64,000 bases of DNA from Trichobilharzia regenti (GCA_944472135.2 OX235265.1:94458984-94522983); one strand, 5' to 3'. Shown: positions 40,971 to 51,482, numbered from the stretch's first letter. Notes: generated by a model not told the origin, from the letters alone. Numbers and translations: made by a program.

Positions 40971-41984
40971 AGCGTCAACCTGAGAAGGGTTGTAGGCATA
41001 CTGCTGTAAGTCCTACAATTCTTCAAAGGGTAGCGCATCAATGAGCAGCCCAATGTGCTCGGTGTGTGATTTTGTACATATGTTCATATTGTATATACTG
41101 AATTGATATCATCTGTCATCTAGCTGTTGTTAATTCTATTTGTGTCCGGACGACTTCCACTTGGATTATCAACCTGAGAAGGAATGTAGGCGTACTGCTG
41201 TAAGTCCTACAGTTCTTCAAGGGTAGTTTGTCATGCTGGAATCCACAACATTTGATGTGTTGATTTAACTTATGTTTGTGTTAAATAATTGTGAGTTCCA
41301 ATTGATGTAATTGTTGGTGAATCTTGTTTGTGTCCGGACATCCCACAAATTACAATCGTCAACCTGAGAAGGGTTGTAGGCGTACTGGTGTAAGTCCTGC
41401 AATTCTTCAAAGGAATTCCACCAAGACATGATCGGCGAGGTTGTTTGTACTATTTGTATATACGTGTGGTGTGTCATAGCAATTGGTGTATTTTGGATTC
41501 ATTGTGTTTACTTGTTGTTTTCGTATCTTGTTGTTATTGCGTAATTTTGTTAAAATTTTCGTCGTGATTACTTCTGAAGTTGTTTCGAGTCTTCTACATC
41601 CATGAATGAATTGATTGATGTTAGAGACAGCAGATGGGTCGTATACGCCGGGGAGGCTAGGCTATTGCTGAGAATGAAATGCACACGGAGATAAATTGTT
41701 AGCTGCGGTCCGACACGCCGGGGAGAAAGAGTGTAAACGGCTGAGGCTCGCATACATCACCGTTATTAGAACTGAGGCAGAATGAGTGACAAGCGACTGC
41801 AGAGATAATTGGTAATGAGTAGATAAGAGGATGTGCGTAGAGTGTCATGAGTTGGTGCCATGGTCACGTTGCATTCTGCAAGAGTCATTCTAGCAAGTGG
41901 CGATTGTGTTGCAAGATGTCAAGAGGAGGTCTCTGTCTGGAGGCGCAGGTCGTCAGCGATGTGTGAGATTGTGCTGTGGGTATG
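40971..41984 (+). promoter_or_regulatory. N2 3' region, truncated (unit 3)
   Basis: It contains the three hairpins at about 40984-41024, 41178-41218 and 41368-41408. Hairpin C here reads GAAGGGTTGTAGG, which restores a pair that is mismatched in units 1 and 2. The region is interrupted at GTGGGTATG (41984) by a minus-strand LTR, so the polypurine end is missing. Confidence 0.65.
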
Positions 41985-42313
41985 TGTCAGCCAAGTCTCA
42001 TATACCGTTAATGCCAGCTCTCGCTACGCTCGGGCCCACGCTGTTCTTAGAAGATTTCTCAGAAACGCTTAGTTATAACGGACGCAAAAACCAAAACACC
42101 GATCTGCCGTTTGATATTTCTGTATTGTTACACCAACATATAAAAGGAATAAGCGAACTAAGCAAACTAAGGTTTCTGACGATGTTTCAGTCTTCTTTCT
42201 GAACAGCGACCGATGAGACGATGACTGTCGTATTGATGCCTCCCGAAAATCGAGGAAGTTGATTTTGAGCAAACAACCAAGAATTGATCTTTCAATCTTC
42301 AACTCCATTGACA
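41985..42313 (-). repeat. LTR of another inverted BEL-type element, internally deleted
   Basis: 329 bp from TGTCAG to TTGACA on the plus strand, with an internal deletion of about 30 bp compared with its relatives. It is the 3' LTR of a minus-strand element whose body runs into the assembly gap. The other end and target duplication cannot be seen. Confidence 0.8.
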
Positions 42314-42539
42314 CTCCCCGGCAAAAAAGGGATCCAACCCTTTTTTCCTTCACGACCAATGCACGTTGACTTGGATGCCATTGCGAGAACCTGGGTCACA
42401 CGGACAGAGCTGAAATGGAAAACAAACAGAAAAGCCAACACACCACAAGCATACCCACAGCACAATCTCGCACATCAATGACGACCTGCGCCTCCAGATA
42501 GAGACCTCCTCTTGACATCTTGCAACACAGTCTCCACTT
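42314..42539 (-). other. 3' end of an inverted BEL-type element, cut by gap
   Basis: On the minus strand this matches the end of the BEL 3' region, including the AAAAAAGGG/CCCTTTTTT stem and polypurine tract. No gene. It ends at the first N. Confidence 0.75.
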
Positions 42540-42786
42540 NNNNNNNNNNNNNNNNNNNNNNNNNNNNNNNNNNNNNNNNNNNNNNNNNNNNNNNNNNNNN
42601 NNNNNNNNNNNNNNNNNNNNNNNNNNNNNNNNNNNNNNNNNNNNNNNNNNNNNNNNNNNNNNNNNNNNNNNNNNNNNNNNNNNNNNNNNNNNNNNNNNNN
42701 NNNNNNNNNNNNNNNNNNNNNNNNNNNNNNNNNNNNNNNNNNNNNNNNNNNNNNNNNNNNNNNNNNNNNNNNNNNNNNNNNNNNNN
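42540..42786. other. Assembly gap (247 N)
   Basis: A run of N. It lies exactly between the inverted BEL element and the duplicated LINE block, so the join across it should not be trusted. Apparent open frames across it are meaningless. Confidence 0.99.
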
Positions 42787-43339
42787 AAAATGGGGCCAAG
42801 TATGTCCGTTGTACGTTCCTTGATTACACATCTGCTTTCAACTCTGTACCTAGAGGCCTTTTGTTAAACAAGCTTAGCCCTACACAAACTGAGTCCTGGC
42901 TGCACTCTTACTTCTCCAATAGAATTCAGTACACAGTATATAATGGTGTAGCTTCCTCTCCTTTGCTTACTGAAGCTGGTGTTCCTCAGGGTGCTGTTCT
43001 CTCGCAGTTTCTTTTTTCTTCTTCTCACATGACTTACCTATCTGAGACGAAATTAACTTCGTCAAATATGCAGATGATCTGACTGTTTCGCTTCCCATTA
43101 GGTCTCAGTCAGACTGCTTCAAATTGAGTAGCTTCCTGTCGGACATCAGTCAGTGGTCTAAACTAAATGGCCTCATGTTGAATCTATGAACACTAGTAAG
43201 CGCTCATGAAGCCTGTAGCATTGAGGGGACTAAAACTGAAACTAAGTCTAATGCAAAATACCTCGGACTAGTTCTATCTTCCGACCTTACTTGGTCATCT
43301 CATATCCAAACGATTTCTAAAAATGTGTTTCGTCTAGCC
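42787..43339 (+). pseudogene. LINE-D reverse transcriptase fragment, copy 1
   Basis: It encodes RT motifs KYVRCTFLDYTSAFNSVPRG and GVPQGAVLSQF, then a frameshift, then KYADD-like sequence (AAATATGCAGATGATCT at 43066-43082), followed by a thumb-like region. It is non-functional because of the frameshift and truncation at both ends: the gap on the left and antisense LINE-C on the right at about 43340. It is the same as 44146-44757 except for a 48-base A tract present only there. The style of the RT resembles CR1/Jockey-superfamily LINEs of flatworms; the clade is inferred. Confidence 0.75.
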
Positions 43340-43690
43340 TAGCTTCCTCGCTGATTCTTTCCGGCCTCTTGTTTAGGTTGCTGGTGAGAGTAACTGGCGT
43401 GTAGTTTGAATGGGATTGTCTTTATCCTACTTTGTGGATCAAGGTTGAAATAGCGTCCTTCCAGTCTGACAGCAACAGCACATTCTGGGGAGATAGCTTG
43501 AAGATTGTAACCAGTGGATCGGTTATACGGGGGGATAGCTTCTTGAGACGGTGTTTATGGTTCCTTACGTTCATGGGTGATCAACAAATTCTGATCATCT
43601 ACAAAGGACTGCTCTGGATTCCTCCGAAAGACGTATGGACCAATGAGAGTAGCAAAGTTCATTTGGCATTCAAGTGCCAGATCATATGAC
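43340..43690 (-). pseudogene. Antisense LINE-C RT fragment (block P3)
   Basis: It is paralogous to 17205-17547 and 44758-45095, with a few substitutions. The minus strand gives the same broken RT frame. On its right it continues without interruption into R2 at the target CCAGT (43703-43707), so this block preserves the BEL insertion site in its empty state. Confidence 0.68.
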
Positions 43691-43916
43691 ACAGAGGGAA
43701 TACCAGTCCTTATAACTTGGATGCATACCACCCTTAGCGTCAAAATAACTAATGGGCTGAAATCTGAAATACACTGTCCCTTGGTGGCAGCTGTTTTTGA
43801 CCCTTATCATGAATATGCAAGGCCTTTACCAGAATTATGTGTAAAATGTTCACCACACTACACAAATTTCTCGTTGGACCAAAGCAAGCAGGCTTCATTC
43901 CGGAAGCCACTTCTTG
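43691..43916 (+). repeat. Empty BEL target site and R2 block, third copy
   Basis: GGAATACCAGTCCTTATAAC is continuous here, whereas 7.8 kb of BEL separates the two halves at 17565/25398 and a solo LTR does so at 214/574. R2 matches the other copies up to about 43916 and then switches to LINE-D, which marks a recombination or insertion breakpoint. Confidence 0.82.
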
Positions 43917-44541
43917 TATTAGGGAGGACTAACGTACCTGTGCCGAAGTCTGGTTCTGGAAATGGTGTTAAGTTTAGACCTTTTGCTATTACCTCTCGTT
44001 GTTTGAAACTAATGGAGAAATTATTCTTACAAAAACTTGTTGGCTTCTGAAGCTTCTCAAATAATCCAAAGCAGTTTGCCTGCAATCAGGGTAGAAGTGC
44101 TTTAGACCCTGATGTGTTTCATCACAGCATAATATTCTCCTTAGAAAATGGGGCCAAGTATGTCCGTTGTACGTTCCTTGATTACACATCTGCTTTCAAC
44201 TCTGTACCTAGAGGCCTTTTGTTAAACAAGCTTAGCCCTACACAAACTGAGTCCTGGCTGCACTCTTACTTCTCCAATAGAATTCAGTACACAGTATATA
44301 ATGGTGTAGCTTCCTCTCCTTTGCTTACTGAAGCTGGTGTTCCTCAGGGTGCTGTTCTCTCGCAGTTTCTTTTTTCTTCTTCTCACATGACTTACCTATC
44401 TGAGACGAAATTAACTTCGTCAAATATGCAGATGATCTGACTGTTTCGCTTCCCATTAGGTCTCAGTCAGACTGCTTCAAATTGAGTAGCTTCCTGTCGG
44501 ACATCAGTCAGTGGTCTAAACTAAATGGCCTCATGTTGAAT

Positions 44542-44593
<52 letters not shown>

Positions 44594-44757
44594 GAACACT
44601 AGTAAGCGCTCATGAAGCCTGTAGCATTGAGGGGACTAAAACTGAAACTAAGTCTAATGCAAAATACCTCGGACTAGTTCTATCTTCCGACCTTACTTGG
44701 TCATCTCATATCCAAACGATTTCTAAAAATGTGTTTCGTCTAGCCTAGCTTCCTCGC
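43917..44757 (+). pseudogene. LINE-D reverse transcriptase fragment, copy 2
   Basis: It begins with TNVPVPKSGSGNGVKFRPFA, an RT fingers region, followed by a frameshift near 44045, then KYVRCTFLDYTSAFNSVPRG, GVPQGAVLSQF and, after a second frameshift, the YADD-like site. A 48-base A run interrupts the thumb region at 44543-44590. Frameshifts, the A tract and the missing endonuclease make it inactive. It extends further upstream than copy 1, whose start is lost in the gap. Confidence 0.78.
44543..44590 (+). repeat. 48-base poly(A) tract inside LINE-D
   Basis: A pure A run between TTGAATC and TATGAACAC. The other copy at about 43184 reads TTGAATCTATGAACAC with no A run. It could be expansion of a short coding A tract, or collapse in the other copy. 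Confidence 0.9.
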
Positions 44758-45110
44758 TGATTCTTTCCGGCCTCTTGTTTAGGTTGCTGGTGAGAGTAAC
44801 TGGCGTGTAGTTTGAATGGGATTGTCTTTATCCTACTTTGTGGATCGAGGTTGAAATAGCGTCCTTCCAGTCTGACAGCAACAGCACATTTTGGGGAGAT
44901 AGCTTGAAGATTGTAACCAGTGGATCGGTTATACGGGGGGATAGCTTCTTGAGACGGTGTTTATGGTTCCTTACGTTCATGGGTGATCAACAAATTCTGA
45001 TCATCTACAAAGGACTGCTCTGGATTCCTCCGAAAGACGTATGGACCAATGAGAGTAGCAAAGTTCATTTGGCATTCAAGTGCCAGATCATATGACATAC
45101 CCGGAATACT
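44758..45110 (-). pseudogene. Antisense LINE-C RT fragment (block P4)
   Basis: It is the second copy of 43340-43690. Here it ends at GACATACCCGGAATAC and runs into the 5' LTR of BEL copy II, at the same position as the BEL insertion in blocks P1 and P2. The minus-strand frame is broken. Confidence 0.68.
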
Positions 45111-45113
45111 TTT

Positions 45114-45472
45114 TTGCAATATAGTTGAAGATTGAACGATGAATTCATGGTTGTTTGCTGAATGCCATCTTCCTCATAATTTTCTCGCAGGCATCAAGAC
45201 CTCATTCATCGTCTCATCGGTTGCAGTTCAGAAATAAGTGGAGGAAACTGTCAGAAGTAATATTTTGATTTATTATTGTAATATTTGTTCACAGACCTTA
45301 GTTGTATCATTGTTTATATGTTGATGTTACAATAAAGAATTATCGAGTCACCACTTGGTGTTTTCGTTTTTGCGTCCGTTATTACTAAGCGTTTCTGAGA
45401 AACTTCAAGGAAAAGCGTGAACCCGAGCGTAGCAAGAGCTGGGCATTAACGGCCTTCGAGAGTTGGCTGACA
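45114..45472 (+). repeat. 5' LTR of BEL copy II
   Basis: It ends GGCTGACA. The start reads TTTTTGCAATATAG where the copy I 5' LTR has TTTTCAATGTAG, so the exact first base is uncertain. An AATAAA signal is present near 45331. Confidence 0.8.
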
Positions 45473-45619
45473 GTTTGTGACGGTACAACGTCAGTTTTCA
45501 ACGGTTTTCCACAGTTGTTGGCAGTTTGGATAGTCACCGTTCATCTTTCCTGGTGCCGGTCAAGTCCTCTTTGAACAAGCAATATCTGGAACGATTTTGG
45601 AATTGGGTCAAGTTCAACA

Positions 45620-48600
45620 ATGCCTGGGTCAAAGAAGGGACAGAGCGTCTTGGATGCAAACAGGAAAGTAAGTCATGGTGACTTGTCTGTTAATTGTAAC
45701 GATGTGTCTGATGTTAAGCATGACATGGTTGATGTTACTGTTTCGCCGTTCAGGGATAATAGGAACATCAAACTCCCTAAATTTGAACCACGGTGTTTCG
45801 ATGGAAACCCGGCTGATTATTTACAATTTGTAAAGGAGTTTGAGATCATGTTGAGTAGTTTTCTATTAAGTGATGAATTGAAATTGATGTATTTGATGAG
45901 GTATTGCACTGGAGATGCTTCAAGAGCTATACAGTGCTGTAAGCTCATGCCCCCTAATGAGGGATACGCTGAGGCTATGAGCATATTACGTCAAAGGTTT
46001 GGAAGACCTTCAATGATTGTAAGGAACGTATACGAAGCTGTCAAAGGTAACGGCAGTCAACTTCAAGATGACTCCAAGGCACTTACTGAGTTTTTAGATA
46101 ATCTTATGACTTATAAGAATACCTTGATTTCTATGAATTGCATGAGTGACCTCAACTCGAGCTCAGTCCTAGAGGTAATTGCGAGACGCCTACCTACTCG
46201 GCTGCAAAGGAAGTGGGTAAAAATAAGCTCTCGTATAGAGGAGGAGGGTATCGAGCCAAGGTTTGATGATATTCTTAGACTGGTGAAGGACAGTGTCAAC
46301 CAGGCGATGGGCAAATTCGCCAGCATTTTGCATTCTAAGGTAGAACCTAAGGAACCAGTGAATATAAGGAAGGCATTTGTGGTGAAGTCTCAAGACACAA
46401 CGAGAAAGGATGAGTGTATTGTTTGCCATAACATGCATCAATTGAGTGATTGTAATCGCTTTATCGCTATGTCACCCGTAGAAAGGTTAAAAATGGCAAA
46501 GCAGAAGCGGCTGTGTTTCAGTTGTTTAAAGATTGGGCATACAAAGTGGAATTGTAAGGCGACAAATAAAAGAAGTAGTGGTTTAACGGATATGCACCCA
46601 CTTCTGAGAACAGTGAACGAACCTGGGAATTCGGTTAATTGTAATAGTATCTCTAGACCCCTTGACACCCCACAAGTTTTCTTAGGGGTATTACCAGTTA
46701 AGGTGAAAGGACCGAAATCTTCAGTAGAGACTTATGCATTGTTGGATAATGGTTCAGACGTTACATTGATAGATGCTGAACTGGCTGGTTGCTTGGGTAT
46801 TAAAGGCCCAAAGCAACCCTTGGTTGTAAATACTTTCAATTCTGCGAAAACAGTAGTATGTGAGCGAGTGTCATTTCAGTTAGAATCCTTGGCTACTGGG
46901 GAAACCGTGGAAGTGGATACTGCTTACACTACCTCCAGTATGAAACTTGGCGAAGCTATAGTACCTAGTCGTGAAACGGTTGTCGGTAAGCCATACCTGT
47001 GTGACATACCTCTTCCAACACTGCAAGATGGAAGAGTGAGAGTACTCATTGGATGTAGTGTGCCAGAAGCTCACAAGGTATTAGAAGAGAGATTTGGAGG
47101 TAGAGATGATCTGTTTGCGACGAAAACACCACTGGGATGGACAGTGAGAGGACCTATACCCATAGTCCACATATCATCATTAGTTACAAACGATGGGGAC
47201 AAACTAGAAACTATGATTAAAAATATGTATGACAAGGAGTTTTGTGACTGCGGTGTCCCAGGGAAGGGTCGTTCTGTAGAAGACTTAAAAGCAGTTAAAA
47301 TAGCCGAGGACTCTTGTAAATACGAAAACGGGCGTTTCAGCGTTGGCCTACCATGGAGATTCAAAGATAGACAGTTGGTTTGTAATAGGAAAGTTGCTCT
47401 TAAGAGACTAATGGGTTTACAGAAGAAATTTCTGTCAGATGCAGAACTCTGGTCCAAATATAAGGAAGTCGTCGATAAACATATAATGAAGGGTTACGTT
47501 GAAAGACTAGTTGATCAGAGTGAGCCAGGGAAGTGGTATTTGCCCCATCATCCCGTCTTTAACCCGAGGAAGCCAGGTAAACTCCGTGTGGTGTTTGATT
47601 GTTCTGCGAAACATGAAGGAGTCTCTTTAAATGATAATCTGTATAGTGGCCCAGATTGCGTGAGCTCATTAGTGGGACTGCTATTGAGATTCAGAAAGTT
47701 TACAGTTGCTGTCGCGGCGGATATTGAGGAAATGTTCCTACAGGTGAAGGTGCCAGAGAGTGACAGAGATCACTTGAGGTTTTTGTGGTTTGATGACGGT
47801 CCTTGTGGTAAGGTGTCAGAATATAGGATGACAGTGCATCCATTTGGTGCCACGTCCTCCCCGTTTTGTGCTAATTTTGCTCTACGAAAGGCAGTGTCCA
47901 CATTTGGTTCTAATGATTTGCTGGACGTCATAGATTGTTGCTTCTACGTGGATGATTGTTTAGCCTCCTTCGATGATGATAAGTCTGCAGTTAGATTTGC
48001 AACAAGCATCACTGAAGTGTTAGCTAAGGCCGGCTTTCGTCTAACTAAGTGGGTCTCGAACAGCCTAGACGTTTTGAAGCATATAGATCCAGAAGACAGA
48101 GCACCTACCGTACGAGATTTGCCTGTTGATACTCTACCAGTTGAACGCACATTAGGTATGCGATGGGATGTGAACTCTGATACCTTTGGATTTAGTGTTG
48201 GTGATATTGATAAGCCAGTTACTCGGAGAGGTGTGCTCTCTGTGTTGTCGTCCGTGTTTGACCCACTTGGATTAGTAGCACCTTATCTACTTCCGGCTAG
48301 GAGGTTATTTCAAGAGACATGCAGGAAAGGGTTACAGTGGGATGAACCATTAAGTGAGAGGCAGAGAGAAGAGTGGAAGGGGTGGGTTAACAGTTTAAGA
48401 ATGCTGAATCTACATTCCGTCTCACGTCCACTTAAGCCGTCGAGAAATCATGATATAATTGACTTCCATGTTTTTTCTGATGCCTCTGAGGTTGGATTTG
48501 GTGCAGCCGTATACATCAGAACCACCTTAAGGAATGATATAGATGTTAGCCTGGTGATGGGTAAATCTAGAGTTGCACCTCTAAAGACGGTTTCGATTCC

Positions 48601-48628
48601 GAGATTAGAACTTAATGCGCCTTACTAG
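45620..48628 (+). CDS. BEL copy II Gag-Pol polyprotein, gag to RNase H (frameshifted end)
   Basis: It is 1002 codons open from ATG 45620 (MPGSKKGQSV). Gag (DUF1759-like) covers about 45-230; a CCHC knuckle lies at C299, C302, H307 and C312. The aspartic protease has LLDNGS with Asp376. RT carries ADIEEMF with Asp701 and FYVDD with Asp778/779; RNase H starts at FSDASEVGFG (Asp954). The polyprotein would assemble particles, process itself and copy the RNA in the cytoplasm. It ends prematurely after PRLELNA by a one-base deletion at about 48618 (TGCGCC here, TGCAGCC in copy I). Everything up to RNase H motif 2 is intact, in contrast to copy I, whose gag is wrecked but whose pol is open. Confidence 0.9.
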   Translation: MPGSKKGQSVLDANRKVSHGDLSVNCNDVSDVKHDMVDVTVSPFRDNRNIKLPKFEPRCFDGNPADYLQFVKEFEIMLSSFLLSDELKLMYLMRYCTGDASRAIQCCKLMPPNEGYAEAMSILRQRFGRPSMIVRNVYEAVKGNGSQLQDDSKALTEFLDNLMTYKNTLISMNCMSDLNSSSVLEVIARRLPTRLQRKWVKISSRIEEEGIEPRFDDILRLVKDSVNQAMGKFASILHSKVEPKEPVNIRKAFVVKSQDTTRKDECIVCHNMHQLSDCNRFIAMSPVERLKMAKQKRLCFSCLKIGHTKWNCKATNKRSSGLTDMHPLLRTVNEPGNSVNCNSISRPLDTPQVFLGVLPVKVKGPKSSVETYALLDNGSDVTLIDAELAGCLGIKGPKQPLVVNTFNSAKTVVCERVSFQLESLATGETVEVDTAYTTSSMKLGEAIVPSRETVVGKPYLCDIPLPTLQDGRVRVLIGCSVPEAHKVLEERFGGRDDLFATKTPLGWTVRGPIPIVHISSLVTNDGDKLETMIKNMYDKEFCDCGVPGKGRSVEDLKAVKIAEDSCKYENGRFSVGLPWRFKDRQLVCNRKVALKRLMGLQKKFLSDAELWSKYKEVVDKHIMKGYVERLVDQSEPGKWYLPHHPVFNPRKPGKLRVVFDCSAKHEGVSLNDNLYSGPDCVSSLVGLLLRFRKFTVAVAADIEEMFLQVKVPESDRDHLRFLWFDDGPCGKVSEYRMTVHPFGATSSPFCANFALRKAVSTFGSNDLLDVIDCCFYVDDCLASFDDDKSAVRFATSITEVLAKAGFRLTKWVSNSLDVLKHIDPEDRAPTVRDLPVDTLPVERTLGMRWDVNSDTFGFSVGDIDKPVTRRGVLSVLSSVFDPLGLVAPYLLPARRLFQETCRKGLQWDEPLSERQREEWKGWVNSLRMLNLHSVSRPLKPSRNHDIIDFHVFSDASEVGFGAAVYIRTTLRNDIDVSLVMGKSRVAPLKTVSIPRLELNAPY

Positions 48629-50119
48629 CTGCGCAGTTATTCACAACGGTGTGTAAAGAGTTGGATTACCCCAAGCATCCCGTAACGTTTTGGACTGATT
48701 CGATGTCTGTGATATATTATATACGCAACGAGTCAGCAAGATATGCATGTTTTGTAGCTAACAGAGTATCTCAAATTCGTGAACTAACAACTGTTGAGCA
48801 GTGGAGGTACGTACCGTCTGGAAAAAATCCAGCTGATCTAGCCTCGCGAGGAGTTATTGATATGAATGTGGTTAAAAATAAGTGGTGGAAAGGTCCAGAG
48901 TTCTTGCTAAGGGCTGATAGTATGTGGCCTCGTAGAGAAGATGAACCACCGATAAACGAGTGTGCCTTGGAGTTGAAGACAAGTGTCAGTTTAACATCTA
49001 CTCAAGAAAGACATTCAGGTTTACATCCACTTTTTAAATATTATTCTTCTTGGTACAAACTACTGAAAGCTGTTGCGTGGTTGACACGATATGTTACGTA
49101 TTTAAAGGTCATGCATCTTGCGGGATACGAAAATATGAATGTGGGGCCTTTGAGAGTCGAAGATATTAGAAATGCAGAGTTAGCGATTTTGAGGGCTGCT
49201 CAGTGGGAAGCGTGGGGTGAGATTGCCAAGGAGGATAGTCCCGATTTCGCAGATTTCAAGGTGCGGTTAGATAGATTATCTCCGATAGTTTCCGAAGGGA
49301 TCGCTAGAGTTGGTGGACGTCTACAAATGTTAGAATCGTCATATGAGACCCGTCATCCGGCTTTATTACCTTGCTACCATCCAGTCACTGATCTCATTAT
49401 AAGACACTACCATGTTCTTGAAGGTCATTTGGGTACTTCGCAAGTACTATCAAGTATTCGATGTAAGTTCTGGATAGTGAAGGGAGGTACTGCTGTCCGT
49501 AAAATAATTGATAAGTGCATGGAATGTAAACTCCGAAATGCTCGTCCAGTACAGCAGATGATGGCACCACTCCCAGCGTGGCAAGCTTCTGAAGGGAATT
49601 ATCCATTTGAGTACGTTGGGGTGGATTTGTTCGGACCTTTTGTAGTGAAGAGAGGCAGAACCCTATGTAAAAGATATGGCTGTTTATTCACCTGTTTGAA
49701 AATGAGAGCTGTGCATATTGAGATGGTTCATACGCTAACTACTGATTCATTCGTGCTAGCATTACATAGATTTATAAATCGCCGGGGTGTACCGAAGATG
49801 ATGTTCAGCGACAGAGGGACTAATTTTGTTGGCTGTCACGCCGAGCTTAAAGAGTACTTCGAAGGTCCCAAACGAGAGTTCAGGAAGAGTTACTGAAAAG
49901 GAACATCGAGTGGCACTTCAACCCACCACATGCCAGCCATAGAGGTGGGCTATGGGAAAGACTTATAGGAATTATCAAGCGTATTTTAAGCTCCATAATT
50001 AAAAACCAGAGTTTGAATGACGAAACGCTGGAGACATTTTTTGTGAAGCTGAACGAATATTAAATGACCGGCCGTTATCACCTGTGAGGGACGACGTCAA
50101 GGATTTTGATGTGTTAACC
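48629..50119 (+). pseudogene. BEL copy II RNase H end and integrase (frameshifted)
   Basis: It continues the polyprotein in a shifted frame: RNase H FWTDSMSVIYY, the linker LFKYYSSWYKLLKAVAWL, the integrase zinc region ending CMECKL, and the core with GVDLFGPF and FSDRGTNFVG. A second indel near 49870 moves HRGGLWERL, which holds the catalytic Glu, into another frame, and a further indel lies near 50040. The SINE follows at 50120. Without correction this half cannot be made, so copy II lacks integrase. The segment from about 49025 is the source region of the hydrophobic C-terminus in the non-autonomous proteins. Confidence 0.85.
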
Positions 50120-50343
50120 ACAAATAAATTTTTTAATTTTTATGTTTTTTTATTTTTTATTTCTTGATTTACAGCTTGATTCCACACTGTATTTTCGGTG
50201 CAAGTATGGAATTTTCAGCATGGATATCGGTAGCCCAAATTTTGCAGGCCGACCATAGATATCAGGTGTGCGTCGGTGCGGGCTTGAACCCCGGACCATG
50301 TGCATGGTCGGCGAGAGTCCTAACCACTGTGCCACCGACACAC
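50120..50343 (-). repeat. tRNA-derived SINE-like insertion in BEL copy II
   Basis: It has the same position, orientation and structure as the copy at 22565-22790: tRNA-like head with A and B boxes on the minus strand and an A/T-rich tail. AACC at 50116-50119 and AACCC at 50344-50348 are the flanks. It shows a few substitutions (ACCGACAC for ACCGACGC) and shorter T runs. Confidence 0.72.
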
Positions 50344-50348
50344 AACCC

Positions 50349-50722
50349 TGGCATAGAGGACTCAAGCGGGGAAGGAATACCTACGATTAAAAGATGGAAA
50401 CAAGCCAGGCACATGAAAGATATATTTTAGAAAAGATGGATAAAGGAGTATGTTCTAACACTGCAAACCAGAGACAAGTGGAAAACGTTGTGCCGAAACT
50501 TAAAGGTTGGTGACATAGTATTAGTAGCAGATAAATGTGCCACAGGTAGATAGCTTTTAGGAGTGGTAGTAAGGCTACTATGTAGTGGTGATGGATTGGT
50601 GAGGACGGTTGAGGTGAGAACAAGTTGTGGCATGTTGGTGCGAGATATTGGAAAACTGTGTCTACTGGAAGGTGCTGAGAGTAGAGAGTCGGAAGATGAA
50701 ACACTAGACGATTTCCCAACCT
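50349..50722 (+). pseudogene. BEL copy II C-terminal integrase tail (DUF5641-like)
   Basis: It resumes IKRWKQARHMKDIF after the SINE, but TAG at about 50428 (where copy I has TGG) and TAG at about 50551 interrupt the frame. The conserved LKVGDIVLVAD and VRTVEVRTSCGM segments are recognisable, and it ends in the DDFPT-type terminus. It is a decayed end of the polyprotein. Confidence 0.72.
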
Positions 50723-51482
50723 AGAGAATCAACCTGAGAAAGGTTGTAGGCGTACTGCTGTAAGTCCTGCGATTCTTCAAAGGAATTCCATCAAGATATG
50801 ATCCGCGAGTTTGTGTGTACTGTCTGCATATATGTGTGGTGTGTCATATCAATTGGTGTTTCTTGGATTCATTGTGTTTACTTGTTGTTTTCGTATCTTG
50901 TTGTTATTGCGTAATTTTGTTAAAATTTTCGTCGTGATTATTTCTGAAGTTGTTTCGAGTCTTCTACATCCGTGAATGAATTGATTGATGCTAAGGACAG
51001 CAGATGGGTCGTATACGCCGGGGAGGCTAGGCTATTGCTGAGAATGAAATGCACACGGAGATAATTGTTAGCTGCGGTCCCACACGCCGGGGAGGGAGAG
51101 TGTAAACGACTGAGGCTCGCATACGTCACTGTTACTAGAACTGAGGCAGAATGAGTGACAAGCGATTGCAGTGATAATTGGTAGTGAGTGGATAAGAGGA
51201 TGAGCGTAGAGTATCGTGAGGTGGTGCGATGGTCTTGTTGCATTCTGCAAGAGTCATTCTAGCAAGTGGCGATTGTGTTGCAAGAGGATGCCCTTAACTG
51301 GAAGGCGCAGGTCGTCATTGATGCGTGAGATTGTGCTGTGGGTATGCTTGTTGTGTGTTGGCTTTTCTGTTTGTTATCCATTTCAGCTCTGTCCATGTGA
51401 CCCAGGTTCTCCCATTTGCATCCAAGTCAACGTGTATTGGTTGTGATGGAAAAAAGAAATGGATTCGTTTTTTGCCGGGGAG
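50723..51482 (+). promoter_or_regulatory. BEL copy II 3' region with a single fused hairpin
   Basis: Only one hairpin is present (50738-50750 with 50766-50778). Its left strand and lead-in (CCTGAGAA) resemble hairpin A, while its right side (CCTGCGATTCTTCAAAGG) and following sequence match the last hairpin of the N1 units. Two GCCGGGGAG motifs recur at 51017-51025 and 51086-51094, and a third abuts the LTR at 51474-51482. No gene is present. Confidence 0.7.

Larger units (their letters stand above)
31497..41984. repeat. 3970-bp palindromic-type macrosatellite (2.6 units)
   Basis: Each unit is LTR(-) 358 bp, N2 downstream half and 3' region (+) 2324 bp, LTR(+) 359 bp, and gag half with leader (-) 929 bp, which sum to 3970. 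Units start at 31497, 35467 and 39437; the third is cut at 41984 by another minus-strand LTR. Within each unit the two LTRs point away from each other across the junction. No unit holds a complete element. Confidence 0.88.

Noticed and set aside
42350..42867. Open frames spanning the N run
   Set aside because: They are produced by undefined bases and carry no evidence.
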